From Desulfobulbaceae bacterium (GTDB taxonomy: Bacteria; Desulfobacterota; Desulfobulbia; Desulfobulbales; Desulfocapsaceae), in the NCBI GenBank assembly GCA_011390165.1, contig JAABSV010000011.1, positions 1-64,000 on the forward strand: DNA of 64,000 nucleotides, in the 5' to 3' direction. Positions 34,735 to 43,266 of the stretch are shown in pieces (position 1 is the first letter of the stretch; each line of letters starts with the position of its first letter). Both the position numbers and the translations under genes were made by a program. The notes below the pieces were generated by a model. That model had not been told where the DNA came from and did not search any database. It saw nothing but the letters and a program-made list of their open reading frames with translations.

Positions 34735-36081
34735 ATGGATTCCCTCCACCGCCTGAGCGCCGGAAGTGCCTTGCGGGCAATGGCCGAAAAGACCATTTCC
34801 AGCGAGCAACTGGCCCTTGCCTGCCTGGCTCGAATCGATGCCCAGGAGCCGACCGTCGGTGCCTGGGCCTTCCTTGACCGGAAACTCTTTCTTGAGCAGG
34901 CTTGTCAGGCCGACAAGCGCCGGCAGGCCGGCGAGACAACCGATATGCCGCTGAACGGCATACCGATTGGCATAAAGGATATCTTCGATACCCGGGACAT
35001 GCCCACCGAGTACGGCACCCCTGCCTGCCATGGCCGAAGTCCCGACACCGATGCAGCGGCCGTCCGGCTGTTACGGGAGGCAGGAGCAGTGATTGCCGGC
35101 AAGACGGTCACCACCGAACTGGCCGTCTATACCCCTGGGAAGACAACCAATCCGCACAACTGCCGGCATACCCCCGGCGGTTCATCCAGTGGCTCGGCGG
35201 CAGCGGTCGCCTGTGGCATGGTGCCGCTGGCCATCGGTACCCAGACCAACGGCTCAGTGATACGGCCCGCCTCCTATTGTGGCGTAGTCGGCTACAAACC
35301 AACCTTTGGCACCATTCCCCGTGCCGGTATTCTCTGCCAGGCCCCGAGCCTTGACCAGGTGGGGGTCTTTTCCCGCCAGGTGTATGACAGCGCCCTGCTC
35401 GCCGCGGTTCTCGTCGATCGACGACTGCGGCACGGTGACACCTTGCCATGGCCAAAGCTTGAGCTGAAAAAACTGGCCGGCAAAGCACCCTCACCGCCGC
35501 GTCTGGCCCTGGCCATGACTGCCCTCTGGCCGGAAGCAACAGCTGCCACCAGGGCAGCCATCCTCGCCGCCAGCAACTCTTTACAAATCGAGGTCACGGC
35601 CATCGACCTGCCGGAAAGCACCCTCCAGGCGGTCGATTGCCACCGCACCATCATGCTCACTGAGATGGCCCACCACTATCGCCACCTGTACCAGCACCAC
35701 TCTCAGCTGCTCAGCGCAAAACTGCGCGGGATGATAGAGGAGGGGCAGACAATCACCCTCGCCCGCTATCTCGAGGCAAAAAAAGTGGCCGTCGACATCA
35801 CCGGTGAAGTGGACAACGCGCTGGCTGGATTTGCCGGGGTGCTCACCCCGGCCACCACCGCGGAAGCCCCGGCTGGCCTGGCCTCCACCGGTAGCCCGAT
35901 CTTTTCCACCCTCTGGAGCCTCTGTGGGGTTCCCGCCCTTTCCCTGCCGGTGCTCAGTGGCAGGACCGGTCTGCCCCTTGGTCTGCAACTGGTCGGCGCC
36001 CGAGGAGGTGACAACCAGCTCCTGCAGGCCGCGCAGTGGCTGGAGAGGAAGTTTTCACCGGCAGTAACCCAGCAACCATGA
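34735..36081 (+). CDS. Amidase-signature hydrolase (first copy)
   Basis: Ser-cisSer-Lys amidase that hydrolyses a C-N amide. The catalytic lysine is Lys81 in PIGIKDIFDTRDMPTE. The serine-rich loop is PGGSSSGSAAAVACG (Ser150-152) and the acylated serine is Ser174 in GTQTNGSVIRPAS. Length 448. ATG lies 8 nt after the allG stop. The cluster makes an oxamate- or ureide-type amide a likely substrate: hydrolysis of oxamate would give oxalate and ammonia. That is inference. A very similar paralogue lies next to the second TRAP system, sharing DIFxTRDMPTE, GKTVTTELAV and QTNGSVIRPAS. Confidence 0.88.
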   Translation: MDSLHRLSAGSALRAMAEKTISSEQLALACLARIDAQEPTVGAWAFLDRKLFLEQACQADKRRQAGETTDMPLNGIPIGIKDIFDTRDMPTEYGTPACHGRSPDTDAAAVRLLREAGAVIAGKTVTTELAVYTPGKTTNPHNCRHTPGGSSSGSAAAVACGMVPLAIGTQTNGSVIRPASYCGVVGYKPTFGTIPRAGILCQAPSLDQVGVFSRQVYDSALLAAVLVDRRLRHGDTLPWPKLELKKLAGKAPSPPRLALAMTALWPEATAATRAAILAASNSLQIEVTAIDLPESTLQAVDCHRTIMLTEMAHHYRHLYQHHSQLLSAKLRGMIEEGQTITLARYLEAKKVAVDITGEVDNALAGFAGVLTPATTAEAPAGLASTGSPIFSTLWSLCGVPALSLPVLSGRTGLPLGLQLVGARGGDNQLLQAAQWLERKFSPAVTQQP

Positions 36082-36090
36082 GGAGTACCG

Positions 36091-36582
36091 ATGATCATCT
36101 CCACCGCAGTGCTGACCCCGGAAACGTTTGCGCCCTTTGGCCAGGTCCTGATGGCCGACAAGGGTCTGCCGGAATATAATGCCTGGGCCGGTCGTATTGA
36201 AAGCCTTCGTCCTCAGGCACGTCTCAATGTCACCTATATGAGCATGCAGCCGGCCCCCTTCCCGGCGACATTAAGCGAGTTCGAACGCCACCCCTTTTCT
36301 CACCAGATGTTTGTGCCACTGGACGGCACCCGCCACCTCGTGGTGGTCTGCCCATCCCAGGCCAATGGCCAACCCGATCTTGCCAACATTGCCGGCTTCC
36401 ATGCCGCTGGCGGGCAAACCGTGATCTACTCGGCCAACGTCTGGCACACCCCGCGCACTGTTTTGTTCGATCCGGGTGCCTTCATCATGCTCCGCTGGGA
36501 CGAAGGGAACAGCATGGATACCGAGTTTTTCCCCCTTGACCCACCTCTGCAAGTGGAGTACCCATGGCCAAAGAGGCCCTGA
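36091..36582 (+). CDS. allA: Ureidoglycolate lyase family protein (AllA)
   Basis: Cupin-fold enzyme family that cleaves ureidoglycolate to glyoxylate and urea. Recognised from TPETFAPFGQVLMADKG at the start, FERHPFSHQMFVPLDGTRHL in the middle, with the conserved His and Glu, and VWHTPRTVLFDPGAFIMLRWDE near the end. Length 163, matching E. coli AllA (160). It follows the amidase by 9 nt, with GAGGAG before the ATG. With AllFGH and carbamate kinase it supports ureide breakdown, where ureidoglycolate can go either to glyoxylate (AllA) or through oxalurate to carbamoyl phosphate. Urease and allantoinase are not in the window. Confidence 0.88.
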   Translation: MIISTAVLTPETFAPFGQVLMADKGLPEYNAWAGRIESLRPQARLNVTYMSMQPAPFPATLSEFERHPFSHQMFVPLDGTRHLVVVCPSQANGQPDLANIAGFHAAGGQTVIYSANVWHTPRTVLFDPGAFIMLRWDEGNSMDTEFFPLDPPLQVEYPWPKRP

Positions 36583-36677
36583 TGGCCTCAGCCGGCACGC
36601 CAGCAGGGTAGCGCAAGCTCCGCTCTCCCCTTGCCAGCTCCCCGGCCGTTGCCGATCCCGTTCCGGTGAGGAGAGAG

Positions 36678-37616
36678 ATGCTCCCCTTTCTCAAAAGACA
36701 GTGGTTTCTCATCGCCGTTGCCGGCGCCGCCCTCCTCGCCTACTACCGGCCAGGCTGGGGGAATAGCCTGCACCAGTACGACATTCTCAGCTACGGCATT
36801 TTTCTCTCTTTTTTCGCCACCGGCCTCTCCCTGGACCCCCGCTCAATTCTTCGCCAGGTGAAGGCTGTCCGCGCCCCGGCCGCCGCCCTCGTTTCCTCTC
36901 TGCTCCTCTATCCCCTTCTCGCCTGGGCGGCTGCCCTGCCCCTGCTGCCATACGAATTTGTCATCGGCATCTGTATCGTCGGCACCGCACCGGTGACCAT
37001 CTCCTCCGGAACAATCATGACCACCATTGCCCGTGGCAATATCCCTCTTTCCCTGCTGATCTGTATTCTTTCCAACTTCCTGGCCATCTTTACCATCCCG
37101 CTGATGCTCAACCTGCTGCTCGGTTTTGCCGGTGAAATCGAGCTGCCCGTCACCCAGATGCTGCTTGCCCTGCTCCTGAAAATTCTGCTCCCCCTCATTC
37201 TCGGCAACCTGCTCAGGCCACTGGCCAGAGAGTTGATCAAAAGGAGGCGGCAGGAGATTTCCATTTTTCAGTCCCTGATCATCGTTCTGATTATCTTCAA
37301 CGTCGTCAGCAGTTCGGCCGAAAAGATGCACGAGATCGGCGGTTCACTCGCTGCCGTCGTACTCTTCATGGTTGCTCTCAACCTTGTCATCCTGGCCCTC
37401 AATTACGGCCTGGCCGGACTGATCAGACTTGACCGGCCGGCCACCATCGCCTTCACCATCCACACCTCCCAGAAAACACTGGCGGTAAGCTATATTGTCT
37501 GGGCGGGTTATTTTGCCGCCGACTATCCGGCCGCCCTGGTCCCGGCGATCACCGGCCAACTCGTCCAGATGGTCATTGGTACTCTCGTCGCCAATTATTT
37601 CCGCGCCAGGAACTGA
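36678..37616 (+). CDS. Bile acid:sodium symporter-like (BASS/SLC10) transporter
   Basis: Integral membrane protein with about ten transmembrane helices. It resembles the BASS family of sodium-coupled organic anion carriers: ILSYGIFLSFFATGLSLDPR near the start, IGICIVGTAPVTISSGTIMT carrying the polar Na+/substrate crossover, and FTIHTSQKTLAVSYIVWAG in the second half. Length 312. The chosen ATG has AGGAG 5 nt upstream; a GTG four codons earlier is inside that site. It lies 95 nt after allA and may export or import a pathway acid such as glyoxylate or glycolate. That is inference from position. Confidence 0.82.
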   Translation: MLPFLKRQWFLIAVAGAALLAYYRPGWGNSLHQYDILSYGIFLSFFATGLSLDPRSILRQVKAVRAPAAALVSSLLLYPLLAWAAALPLLPYEFVIGICIVGTAPVTISSGTIMTTIARGNIPLSLLICILSNFLAIFTIPLMLNLLLGFAGEIELPVTQMLLALLLKILLPLILGNLLRPLARELIKRRRQEISIFQSLIIVLIIFNVVSSSAEKMHEIGGSLAAVVLFMVALNLVILALNYGLAGLIRLDRPATIAFTIHTSQKTLAVSYIVWAGYFAADYPAALVPAITGQLVQMVIGTLVANYFRARN

Positions 37617-37625
37617 TCCGCCCTT

Positions 37626-37665
37626 CGTCCTTGGCCGGCATCGGCAACCCGGCCGGCCAAGGACG
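37626..37665 (+). terminator. Hairpin at the end of the first ureide operon
   Basis: Perfect 14-bp inverted repeat (CGTCCTTGGCCGGC) with a 12-nt loop, 10 nt after the transporter stop. No T-tract follows, so it may protect the 3' end rather than terminate alone. Confidence 0.55.
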
Positions 37666-37759
37666 GCCACGCCCACCCGGATGTAGGGATCGGTGTGACG
37701 CCTCATCCTCGTAACGCCCCATCCTTTTGTTGATGGCTATGCTGGCGTCCATAGTGCAT

Positions 37760-38611
37760 TCAGGCGACCCTGGGAGCTGTTGGCTCTGAACGCCCCATCT
37801 CCACTGAGACCAGAAACTCGAGAAGGGTCCGGTTGAACAGCTCCGGCTCCTCGGCGTTCACCGCATGCCCGGTGCGTGGAAAGACCCAGAGTGCCGCATC
37901 GGGAATGGTTCTTTTGAGAAAGAGGCTTGGCTCAAGCGCCGGCTGATCCTCATCGCCGACCACGATCATTGCCGGCATCGGCAAGGCACTGATGCCCTCT
38001 GCCAGTTCATAAAGCGATGGCCTTTTCGCCTGGATACCGCGCAGGGTGAGACTGGCGCCAAGCGGGTTCAGCCGCAGCATCTGGTCCAGGAAGGCCTGCC
38101 AGCCTCGAGGGTCCTTTTTCCGGTAGGGCAGGCGGGTCGGTCCATTGGCGTAGCTTCGCACCGCCTGGGCAATATCGGTACTGATTCCCTCCGCCAGTAC
38201 ACTGTTGCTCGCCAGCCAGGCATCCCGTTCGCTGGCAATTGAACCATAACCGCAGCCACACAGGGTGATGGAGCGGGCCCGCGAGCCATGACGCAGGGCA
38301 AAGTCGAGGGTGGTGACGCTGCCCATGGAGAGACCGACGATATGGGCGCTATCGATACCGAGGGCGGTCATGAAATGGGCCAGATCAGCGCTGGCCAGCG
38401 CCTGACTGTAGGCGGACTGTTCGAGGGGGACATCGGAAGGGGGGTAGCCCCGGGCATTAAAGGCCAGGCAGCGAAAGTTGCGGCCAAGGCGGCGCATCTG
38501 CAACTCCCAACTGGACAGATCCCCACCAAATTCGTGGACAAAGATCACCGGTTCTCCTGATCCGACCTCTTCGTAATAGAGACGAACACCATTGGCATCG
38601 ACAAAGGGCAT
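37760..38611 (-). CDS. Alpha/beta-fold hydrolase
   Basis: Cytosolic serine hydrolase of the 3-oxoadipate enol-lactonase-like group. It begins ANGVRLYYEEVGSGEPVIFVHEFGGDLSSW, the oxyanion-hole region (HEFGG where HGxGG is usual). The nucleophile is in HIVGLSMGSVTTLDFAL (G-x-S-x-G), the acid in IVVGDEDQPA, and the histidine in FPRTGHAVNAEEPE. Length 283. AGGTGAAAG upstream gives a fair ribosome site. It is transcribed against the flanking ureide genes. Related enzymes open lactones or ureide rings or hydrolyse carbamates; the substrate is unknown. Confidence 0.87.
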   Translation of the reverse strand: MPFVDANGVRLYYEEVGSGEPVIFVHEFGGDLSSWELQMRRLGRNFRCLAFNARGYPPSDVPLEQSAYSQALASADLAHFMTALGIDSAHIVGLSMGSVTTLDFALRHGSRARSITLCGCGYGSIASERDAWLASNSVLAEGISTDIAQAVRSYANGPTRLPYRKKDPRGWQAFLDQMLRLNPLGASLTLRGIQAKRPSLYELAEGISALPMPAMIVVGDEDQPALEPSLFLKRTIPDAALWVFPRTGHAVNAEEPELFNRTLLEFLVSVEMGRSEPTAPRVA

Positions 38612-38945
38612 CTTTCACCTCACTGCTGAATTTGCCTGCATTCCATGAAAATCTTTCCGCGGCCGGCCAGCCTTTCTGCGGCAGCCGCCTGCCGGTCTGA
38701 TTGAGGGGTCGGCGAGGCCGGCAGACAGGCCATCCCGACATGTTTCAATTCTTCTCTACGGTACCGATATGGCCTCAGTACCTGCCCAGAGACTGTAGGC
38801 CACCTTGAAAATGGTCTTTCCGCCCAATCTCTGCGTTGAACGAAAACAATTTGTCCTCAGGCTATCAACTCTGTGCCTGCGGCAGATTGTTTTACTTTGC
38901 CGTTGATTTTAAATGGAAATTCAAATTTTTCAAGGCAGCCTGTAT
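38612..38945. other. Intergenic region, 334 nt
   Basis: Lies upstream of the alpha/beta hydrolase and downstream of the phosphatase gene, both on the minus strand. It contains an AT-rich patch at about 38890-38935 that could hold a promoter, but I see no clear boxes, hairpins or genes. Confidence 0.5.
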
Positions 38946-39746
38946 CTACTCCGGGGCCGCCGCCATCCCCGGCCGGCTCAGCGCTGCCAGCAGTTGCCGG
39001 TGCAGCGCCGGGTTGGCGGCAACGATCGAATAGGGCTCGACCAAGAGACTATCCGACCCGTTCAGAGTGGTTACCCGGGCCCCCGCCTCAAGGGCAATCA
39101 AGGCACCGGCGGCGAGATCCCAGGGCTTGAGGGAGAGTTCCCAATAGCCATCAAGACGCCCGGCAGCCAGGTAACAGAGATCAAGAGCCGCCGAGCCGAG
39201 CCGGCGCATACCCCGGCAGGAGGTGGCAAGAGCGGCAAATTCAGCCAGGTTGTTACGCCGGTTGCTGCGGATGTCATACGAAAAACCGGTAACCAGCAGG
39301 GCGTTGCGCAGTTCCGAGGCGGTGGCCACGGCCAGCCGACGACCGTTCAGCCAGCTGCCGCATCCACGTTCGGCAAGAAACATCTCGTCCCGGAGAGGTT
39401 CGTAAACAGCCGCCAACTGGACCACTCCGTGGCTGGCGTAGGCGATCGAGACACAAAACAGCGGCACGCCATGGGCATAATTGACTGTCCCGTCCAGTGG
39501 GTCGATATACCACTGCCGGGCGCCGCCGTCACTGCCCCCTCCTTCTTCGGCCAGCACCTGGTGGTCGGGAAAAAGGCGAAAAACCTCCGCTACGAGGAAC
39601 TCTTCGGAACGGCGATCAATCTCTGTGACCAGATCGATCTCTCCCTTGAAATCGATCTGGTGTTGCTGTTCGTAACCAGCCGCCAGGATCGTGCCGGCCT
39701 GGCGGGCCATCGCTTCTACATCGGCAAGCACGGGTATTTTTTCCAT
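38946..39746 (-). CDS. Inositol monophosphatase family protein (SuhB-like)
   Basis: Mg2+-dependent, Li+-sensitive phosphatase fold acting on inositol phosphates or related sugar phosphates. The metal sites are EIDLVTEIDRRSEEFLV, HQVLAEEGGG, YIDPLDGTVNYAHGVP (the D-x-x-D-G-T signature) and LKPWDLAAGALIALEAGA near the C-terminus. Length 266, standard. Two nearby ATGs exist (39755 and 39746); I used the second, which has AGGATGAAGG spacing. There is no obvious functional link to the adjacent ureide genes. Confidence 0.9.
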   Translation of the reverse strand: MEKIPVLADVEAMARQAGTILAAGYEQQHQIDFKGEIDLVTEIDRRSEEFLVAEVFRLFPDHQVLAEEGGGSDGGARQWYIDPLDGTVNYAHGVPLFCVSIAYASHGVVQLAAVYEPLRDEMFLAERGCGSWLNGRRLAVATASELRNALLVTGFSYDIRSNRRNNLAEFAALATSCRGMRRLGSAALDLCYLAAGRLDGYWELSLKPWDLAAGALIALEAGARVTTLNGSDSLLVEPYSIVAANPALHRQLLAALSRPGMAAAPE

Positions 39747-40192
39747 CACCTTCATCCTGTTGTTGGCCAACCTCTTTTCACGCCGGGCCGGCGACGCACC
39801 TCTTCGAGCCGGCAACCATTTCGGCCACTATACCATTCCAGCCCATTTCCTGGTCTATTTCTCTGTTTTTCTTTTCTCTTTGCCGTCGGCCGGCGAAGCT
39901 GATCTGGAGAAGCGCCACCCGCCCGGTTGGCCGGCTGATTTACCGGCGGCTCGGAAAAAGGACTTGTCACGATACCCGGAAGGCGATATCGTGAACCCTG
40001 TAGAGACTCGCTCCCTCATCTCCGCCGGAGACCGTCGACCGCTTCAACCGTCCTCTCCTGCCCGCCTGCGAGGGATGGAAACCTTCAGAGTGCTTTGCCC
40101 GTTATCTTTGAACTCACCACGGCAAGCTCGCATGACCACTTCAGTGACGGCGCTGGGGGCAAGCCGCTGGACAAACCCAGCTAGGGGCAACC
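39747..40192. other. Divergent intergenic region, 446 nt
   Basis: Between the phosphatase (minus) and GlcG-like gene (plus). It holds the inverted repeat described separately. No gene of recognisable family; frames present are shadows. Confidence 0.5.
39967..39994 (+). promoter_or_regulatory. Perfect inverted repeat upstream of the GlcG-like operon
   Basis: TCACGATA and TATCGTGA are exact 8-nt arms spaced by 12 nt, about 200 nt before the first gene. It may be an operator; it does not match the TTGTnnACAA core. Confidence 0.35.
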
Positions 40193-40645
40193 ATGCCGGA
40201 ACTCAGCCTGAGCCAGGCCAACACCCTGATCCATGATGTTTTTGCCGAGGCGGCCCGCCGTAAGCTGCCGCCCCTGGCGGCAGCGGTTCTTGACAGCGGC
40301 GGCCATTTGCGCGCCCTGCAGCGTCAGGACGGTCTCTCCTTCCTTCGTGCCGATATCTGCCAGGCAAAGGCCTGGGCAGCGCTGGCCCTTGGCGTTGACA
40401 GTCGCCAACTGGCCGAACGTCTTCTCGGTGATCCCCTGCAGCCCGGCTTCTTCCAGGCCCTGAACGGAATGACCGGCGGCAGGATCGTGCCGCTCCCGGG
40501 CGGACTGCTGCTCCGGGATGCTGCCGGAACCGTCATCGGCGCCCTCGGGGTGGCAGGAGCTGCCTCGGATGATGACGAAGCGTGTGCCCTGGCAGCGATC
40601 CGCCGGGCCGGCTTCAACAGCCAGCAGCCAGGAGGCGCGCGATGA
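40193..40645 (+). CDS. GlcG/HbpS family protein (PF03928-like)
   Basis: Small protein of the GlcG/PduO-C/HbpS fold, often found beside glycolate, diol or hydroxyacid catabolic genes and sometimes binding haem or cobalamin-like ligands. The typical pattern is seen in PPLAAAVLDSGGHLRALQRQDG, DICQAKAWAALALGVDS, GGLLLRDAAGTVIGALGVAGA and DDDEACALAAI. Length 150. Its TGA overlaps the ATG of the following hydroxyacid dehydrogenase (ATGA), showing translational coupling and a shared role with that enzyme. The molecular function is unknown. Confidence 0.85.
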   Translation: MPELSLSQANTLIHDVFAEAARRKLPPLAAAVLDSGGHLRALQRQDGLSFLRADICQAKAWAALALGVDSRQLAERLLGDPLQPGFFQALNGMTGGRIVPLPGGLLLRDAAGTVIGALGVAGAASDDDEACALAAIRRAGFNSQQPGGAR

Positions 40646-41547
40646 TTGACGAAGCAGACCGCCCCCTGCATGGCTGGCGGATCGGCTTTGCCGGCCTGGG
40701 GCTGATGGGCCGGCCAATGGCCCGGAACCTCTTTACCGCCGGGGCCGAGCTGGCTCTCTGGAATCGTACCCGTTCGGTGGCCGAGTCGATGCTGGAACCG
40801 GGAATGCGTCTGGCCGGCAGCCCGGCCGAACTGGCCGGAATGAGCGATTGTCTCGTCTTGATGCTGGCCGATACCGAGGTGGTCGACCAGGTGCTCTTTG
40901 CTCCTCCGGATGGTCTTGCCAATGGTCTACGGCCGGGGATGCTGCTGATCGACATGGGCACCACCGCAGTGATGGCCACCAGGAAAATTGCCGCGAAACT
41001 GGCACAGACCGGAGTCGACTATATCGATGCACCAGTGTCCGGGGGAGAAATCGGTGCGATCAACGCCAGCCTCACCATCATGGCCGGAGGTTCGGAAGAG
41101 GCGATTGCCCGGGCCCGTCCCCTGTTTGCCGTACTTGGTAAGCAATTCACCCATGTTGGCGATGTCGGTGCCGGACAGGTCGCCAAGGCAGCAAATCAGG
41201 TGATCGTCGGACTCAATATTGGCGCCGTCGCCGAGGCCCTGTCCCTGGTCCGACGGGCCGGGGTCGACCTGAACAAAGTGCGCCAGGCCCTGCTGGGTGG
41301 TTTTGCCGGCTCCCGTATCCTCGAAGTACACGGGCAACGGATGATCGACAAGGCCTTCGCCCCTGGCGGTCGGGTAACCACCCAGCACAAGGATATGCGT
41401 CAGGCCTGCGAACTGGCAGCTGAACTTGGCCTGACCCTGCCGGCCACCGAGTTGAGCAGGAGGCTGTACCAGAAGCTCATCGACCAGGGGGATGGCGACC
41501 TCGACCACAGCGCCCTGATCAGAATTTTCGACCAGCCCGCGGAGTAA
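40642..41547 (+). CDS. NAD(P)-dependent beta-hydroxyacid dehydrogenase (GarR/GlxR-like), first copy
   Basis: Reduces or oxidises a small beta-hydroxyacid such as tartronate semialdehyde/glycerate or 3-hydroxyisobutyrate. The Rossmann motif is IGFAGLGLMGRPMARNLFTAG. The substrate loop YIDAPVSGGEIGAINASLTI and the catalytic lysine in GQVAKAANQVIVGLN are family hallmarks. Length 301 from the ATG that overlaps the GlcG-like stop. The D-A-P-V-S-G-G-x-x-x-A form is shared by tartronate semialdehyde reductases, which take glyoxylate-derived carbon to glycerate after AllA. No glyoxylate carboligase is seen here. Confidence 0.88.
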   Translation: MIDEADRPLHGWRIGFAGLGLMGRPMARNLFTAGAELALWNRTRSVAESMLEPGMRLAGSPAELAGMSDCLVLMLADTEVVDQVLFAPPDGLANGLRPGMLLIDMGTTAVMATRKIAAKLAQTGVDYIDAPVSGGEIGAINASLTIMAGGSEEAIARARPLFAVLGKQFTHVGDVGAGQVAKAANQVIVGLNIGAVAEALSLVRRAGVDLNKVRQALLGGFAGSRILEVHGQRMIDKAFAPGGRVTTQHKDMRQACELAAELGLTLPATELSRRLYQKLIDQGDGDLDHSALIRIFDQPAE

Positions 41548-41626
41548 TTTTTAAATAATTCGACACTCTTCTCGCCTCACCAGCTAGGCAGAGGTGGGGT
41601 GCTAACGCCAGCACAAGGAGATTACC

Positions 41627-42499
41627 ATGGCAAAGGTTGCATTTATTGGTTTAGGGGTGATGGGGTATCCGATGGCCGGACACCTCGCCAAAGGGGGCCA
41701 TCAGGTCACAGTCTACAATCGTACGGCGGCCAAGGCCGAAAAATGGGTCGGCCAGTTTGGCGGCAGCCATGCCGACACCCCCGCCGTCGCCGCTACCGGC
41801 TGCGACTTCGTCTTCAGTTGTGTCGGTAACGACGCGGATCTTCGCGAGGTCACCATTGGTGCCAACGGCGCCTTTGCCGCAATGCGCCAGGGTGCCGTCT
41901 ATATCGACAACACCACCGCCTCCGCCGACGTGGCCCGGGAACTGGCCGGGGTGGCCGCCGACAAAGGCTTCGCCTTTCTCGACGCGCCGGTCTCCGGTGG
42001 CCAGGCGGGAGCGGAAAACGGCGTGTTGACGGTGATGGTCGGTGGCGACCCACAAACCTTCGACAGGGCCCGGCCGGTGATTGACTGCTACGCACGAATG
42101 GTTGGCCTGATGGGCCCCGCCGGCAGTGGCCAGCTGACAAAAATGGTCAACCAGATCTGTATCGGCGGTCTGCTCCAAGGACTGGCCGAGGGAATCCATT
42201 TTGCCCAGAAAGCCGGCCTGGACGTAGAGAAACTGATCGGGGTGATATCGAAGGGCGCAGCCGGTTCGTGGCAGATGGAAAACCGCTACAAGACCATGAA
42301 GGAAGGAGAGTATAACCTCGGTTTTGCGGTTGACTGGATGCGCAAGGACCTGGGTATCTGTCTGCAGGAGGCGAACCGAAATGGCGCCTCCCTGCCGGTT
42401 ACCGCTCTAGTCGACCAGTTCTACCATGATATCCAGAAAATGGGCGGCAAGAGGTGGGACACCTCAAGCCTGCTCGCCCGCCTGAACGCGGCAGGCTGA
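41627..42499 (+). CDS. NAD(P)-dependent beta-hydroxyacid dehydrogenase, second copy
   Basis: Second member of the 3-hydroxyisobutyrate/tartronate semialdehyde family. Motifs: KVAFIGLGVMGYPMAGHLAKGG, FLDAPVSGGQAGAENGVLTV, GSGQLTKMVNQICIGGLLQG with the catalytic lysine, and GFAVDWMRKDLGICLQEANR with the second active-site lysine. Length 290. AAGGAG precedes the ATG by 7 nt. The closeness to the first copy and the differing loop sequences suggest two different substrates rather than a recent duplication. Confidence 0.88.
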   Translation: MAKVAFIGLGVMGYPMAGHLAKGGHQVTVYNRTAAKAEKWVGQFGGSHADTPAVAATGCDFVFSCVGNDADLREVTIGANGAFAAMRQGAVYIDNTTASADVARELAGVAADKGFAFLDAPVSGGQAGAENGVLTVMVGGDPQTFDRARPVIDCYARMVGLMGPAGSGQLTKMVNQICIGGLLQGLAEGIHFAQKAGLDVEKLIGVISKGAAGSWQMENRYKTMKEGEYNLGFAVDWMRKDLGICLQEANRNGASLPVTALVDQFYHDIQKMGGKRWDTSSLLARLNAAG

Positions 42500-42514
42500 T
42501 AGCGGATGGCTGCC

Positions 42515-42733
42515 TTACCTGGCCCTTCTCCCTCTCCTGGGACCGGAACCGATTCCCCAGAGGAGCAGACGGAGGAGGGCCAGCAGCAGCAGAGCGCTGA
42601 AAAAACCGACAAGGCTTACCGTTCGGTTGCCGAAAGCAACCCCGAGCCCGGAGAGGGCGATACAGAGGCCAAGCAGCGACAGGCAGAGGAAAAACACCAC
42701 CCGGATACTCTTCTCTCTGCTCCCCTTCGTCAT
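42515..42733 (-). CDS. Possible small two-helix membrane protein
   Basis: A 72-residue frame with two hydrophobic segments (VVFFLCLSLLGLCIALSGLG and LVGFFSALLLLALLRLLLWG) and basic ends. No family recognised. The start is uncertain and the ribosome site weak. It converges with the dehydrogenase gene. It may be real because the hydrophobic pattern is coherent, but it could be chance. Confidence 0.35.
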   Translation of the reverse strand: MTKGSREKSIRVVFFLCLSLLGLCIALSGLGVAFGNRTVSLVGFFSALLLLALLRLLLWGIGSGPRRGRRAR

Positions 42734-42792
42734 ATTCCCGGCCCGCCATCGGTGGGGTGTACTGCTCGTCAAGAGCGCTTCAAATGCGCTTC

Positions 42793-42862
42793 ATGAGCAC
42801 ATATGAGCACATATGAGCACATAATGGGCACTCAATTAAAAACGTAAAGCGCCCATGAGCAC
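42793..42862 (+). repeat. Short tandem repeat ATGAGCACAT with an outlying copy
   Basis: Three exact contiguous copies of a 10-nt unit at 42793-42822, then a related ATGGGCACT, and a further ATGAGCACAC about 30 nt on. The copies are flanked by GCGCTTC and GCGCCC. One repeat per helical turn fits a multi-subunit protein binding site. Confidence 0.7.
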
Positions 42863-42954
42863 ACTAGCGCCTCACGATTGTCTCAAGGACGCCAGTGGTT
42901 GGGCACCACCAGAGGAAGGGCTGTCTCCTTCTCCAGGCTTGCCGTTGAGCGATT

Positions 42955-43266
42955 CTACAGTTTGTCTCTGATCTTCTCCCAGATCGCCGCAATCCCCTCG
43001 ACAAAGCCCCGGGCGAAGGCATCACGGCTAAAGGCCGCCCCCTGTTCCTCGGCCAGACGGGCCACGGCATCGGCAAGGTCACTCCCCAGTGTCGGGTCAT
43101 ATTTCTCCAGGGTACTGAGCAATACCGGGTAGTCGACCGCAAAGGTCTTACGCACCAGGTGCAGGTCACTGAGGGCGACAAAAGGCCGGTACTCTACCCG
43201 CTCCTCCCGGACCAGCCGCTCGGCCTGCCGTTTTCCCAGGGCAACAGATTGTTCAACCGCTTCCAT
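42955..43266 (-). CDS. Hypothetical protein, about 103 residues
   Basis: Soluble, mostly helical protein that I do not recognise. It starts MEAVEQSVALGKRQAERLVR and contains RKTFAVDYPVLLSTLEKYDP and FARGFVEGIAAIWEKI. No cysteines or membrane segments. AGGAGGTGAGG immediately before the ATG is an unusually strong ribosome site and the main evidence that it is expressed. It is transcribed away from the second TRAP operon. Confidence 0.6.
   Translation of the reverse strand: MEAVEQSVALGKRQAERLVREERVEYRPFVALSDLHLVRKTFAVDYPVLLSTLEKYDPTLGSDLADAVARLAEEQGAAFSRDAFARGFVEGIAAIWEKIRDKL

Noticed and set aside
42793-42862. CRISPR-like array
   Set aside because: Unit of 10 nt without spacers, far too short for CRISPR; no cas genes in the window.
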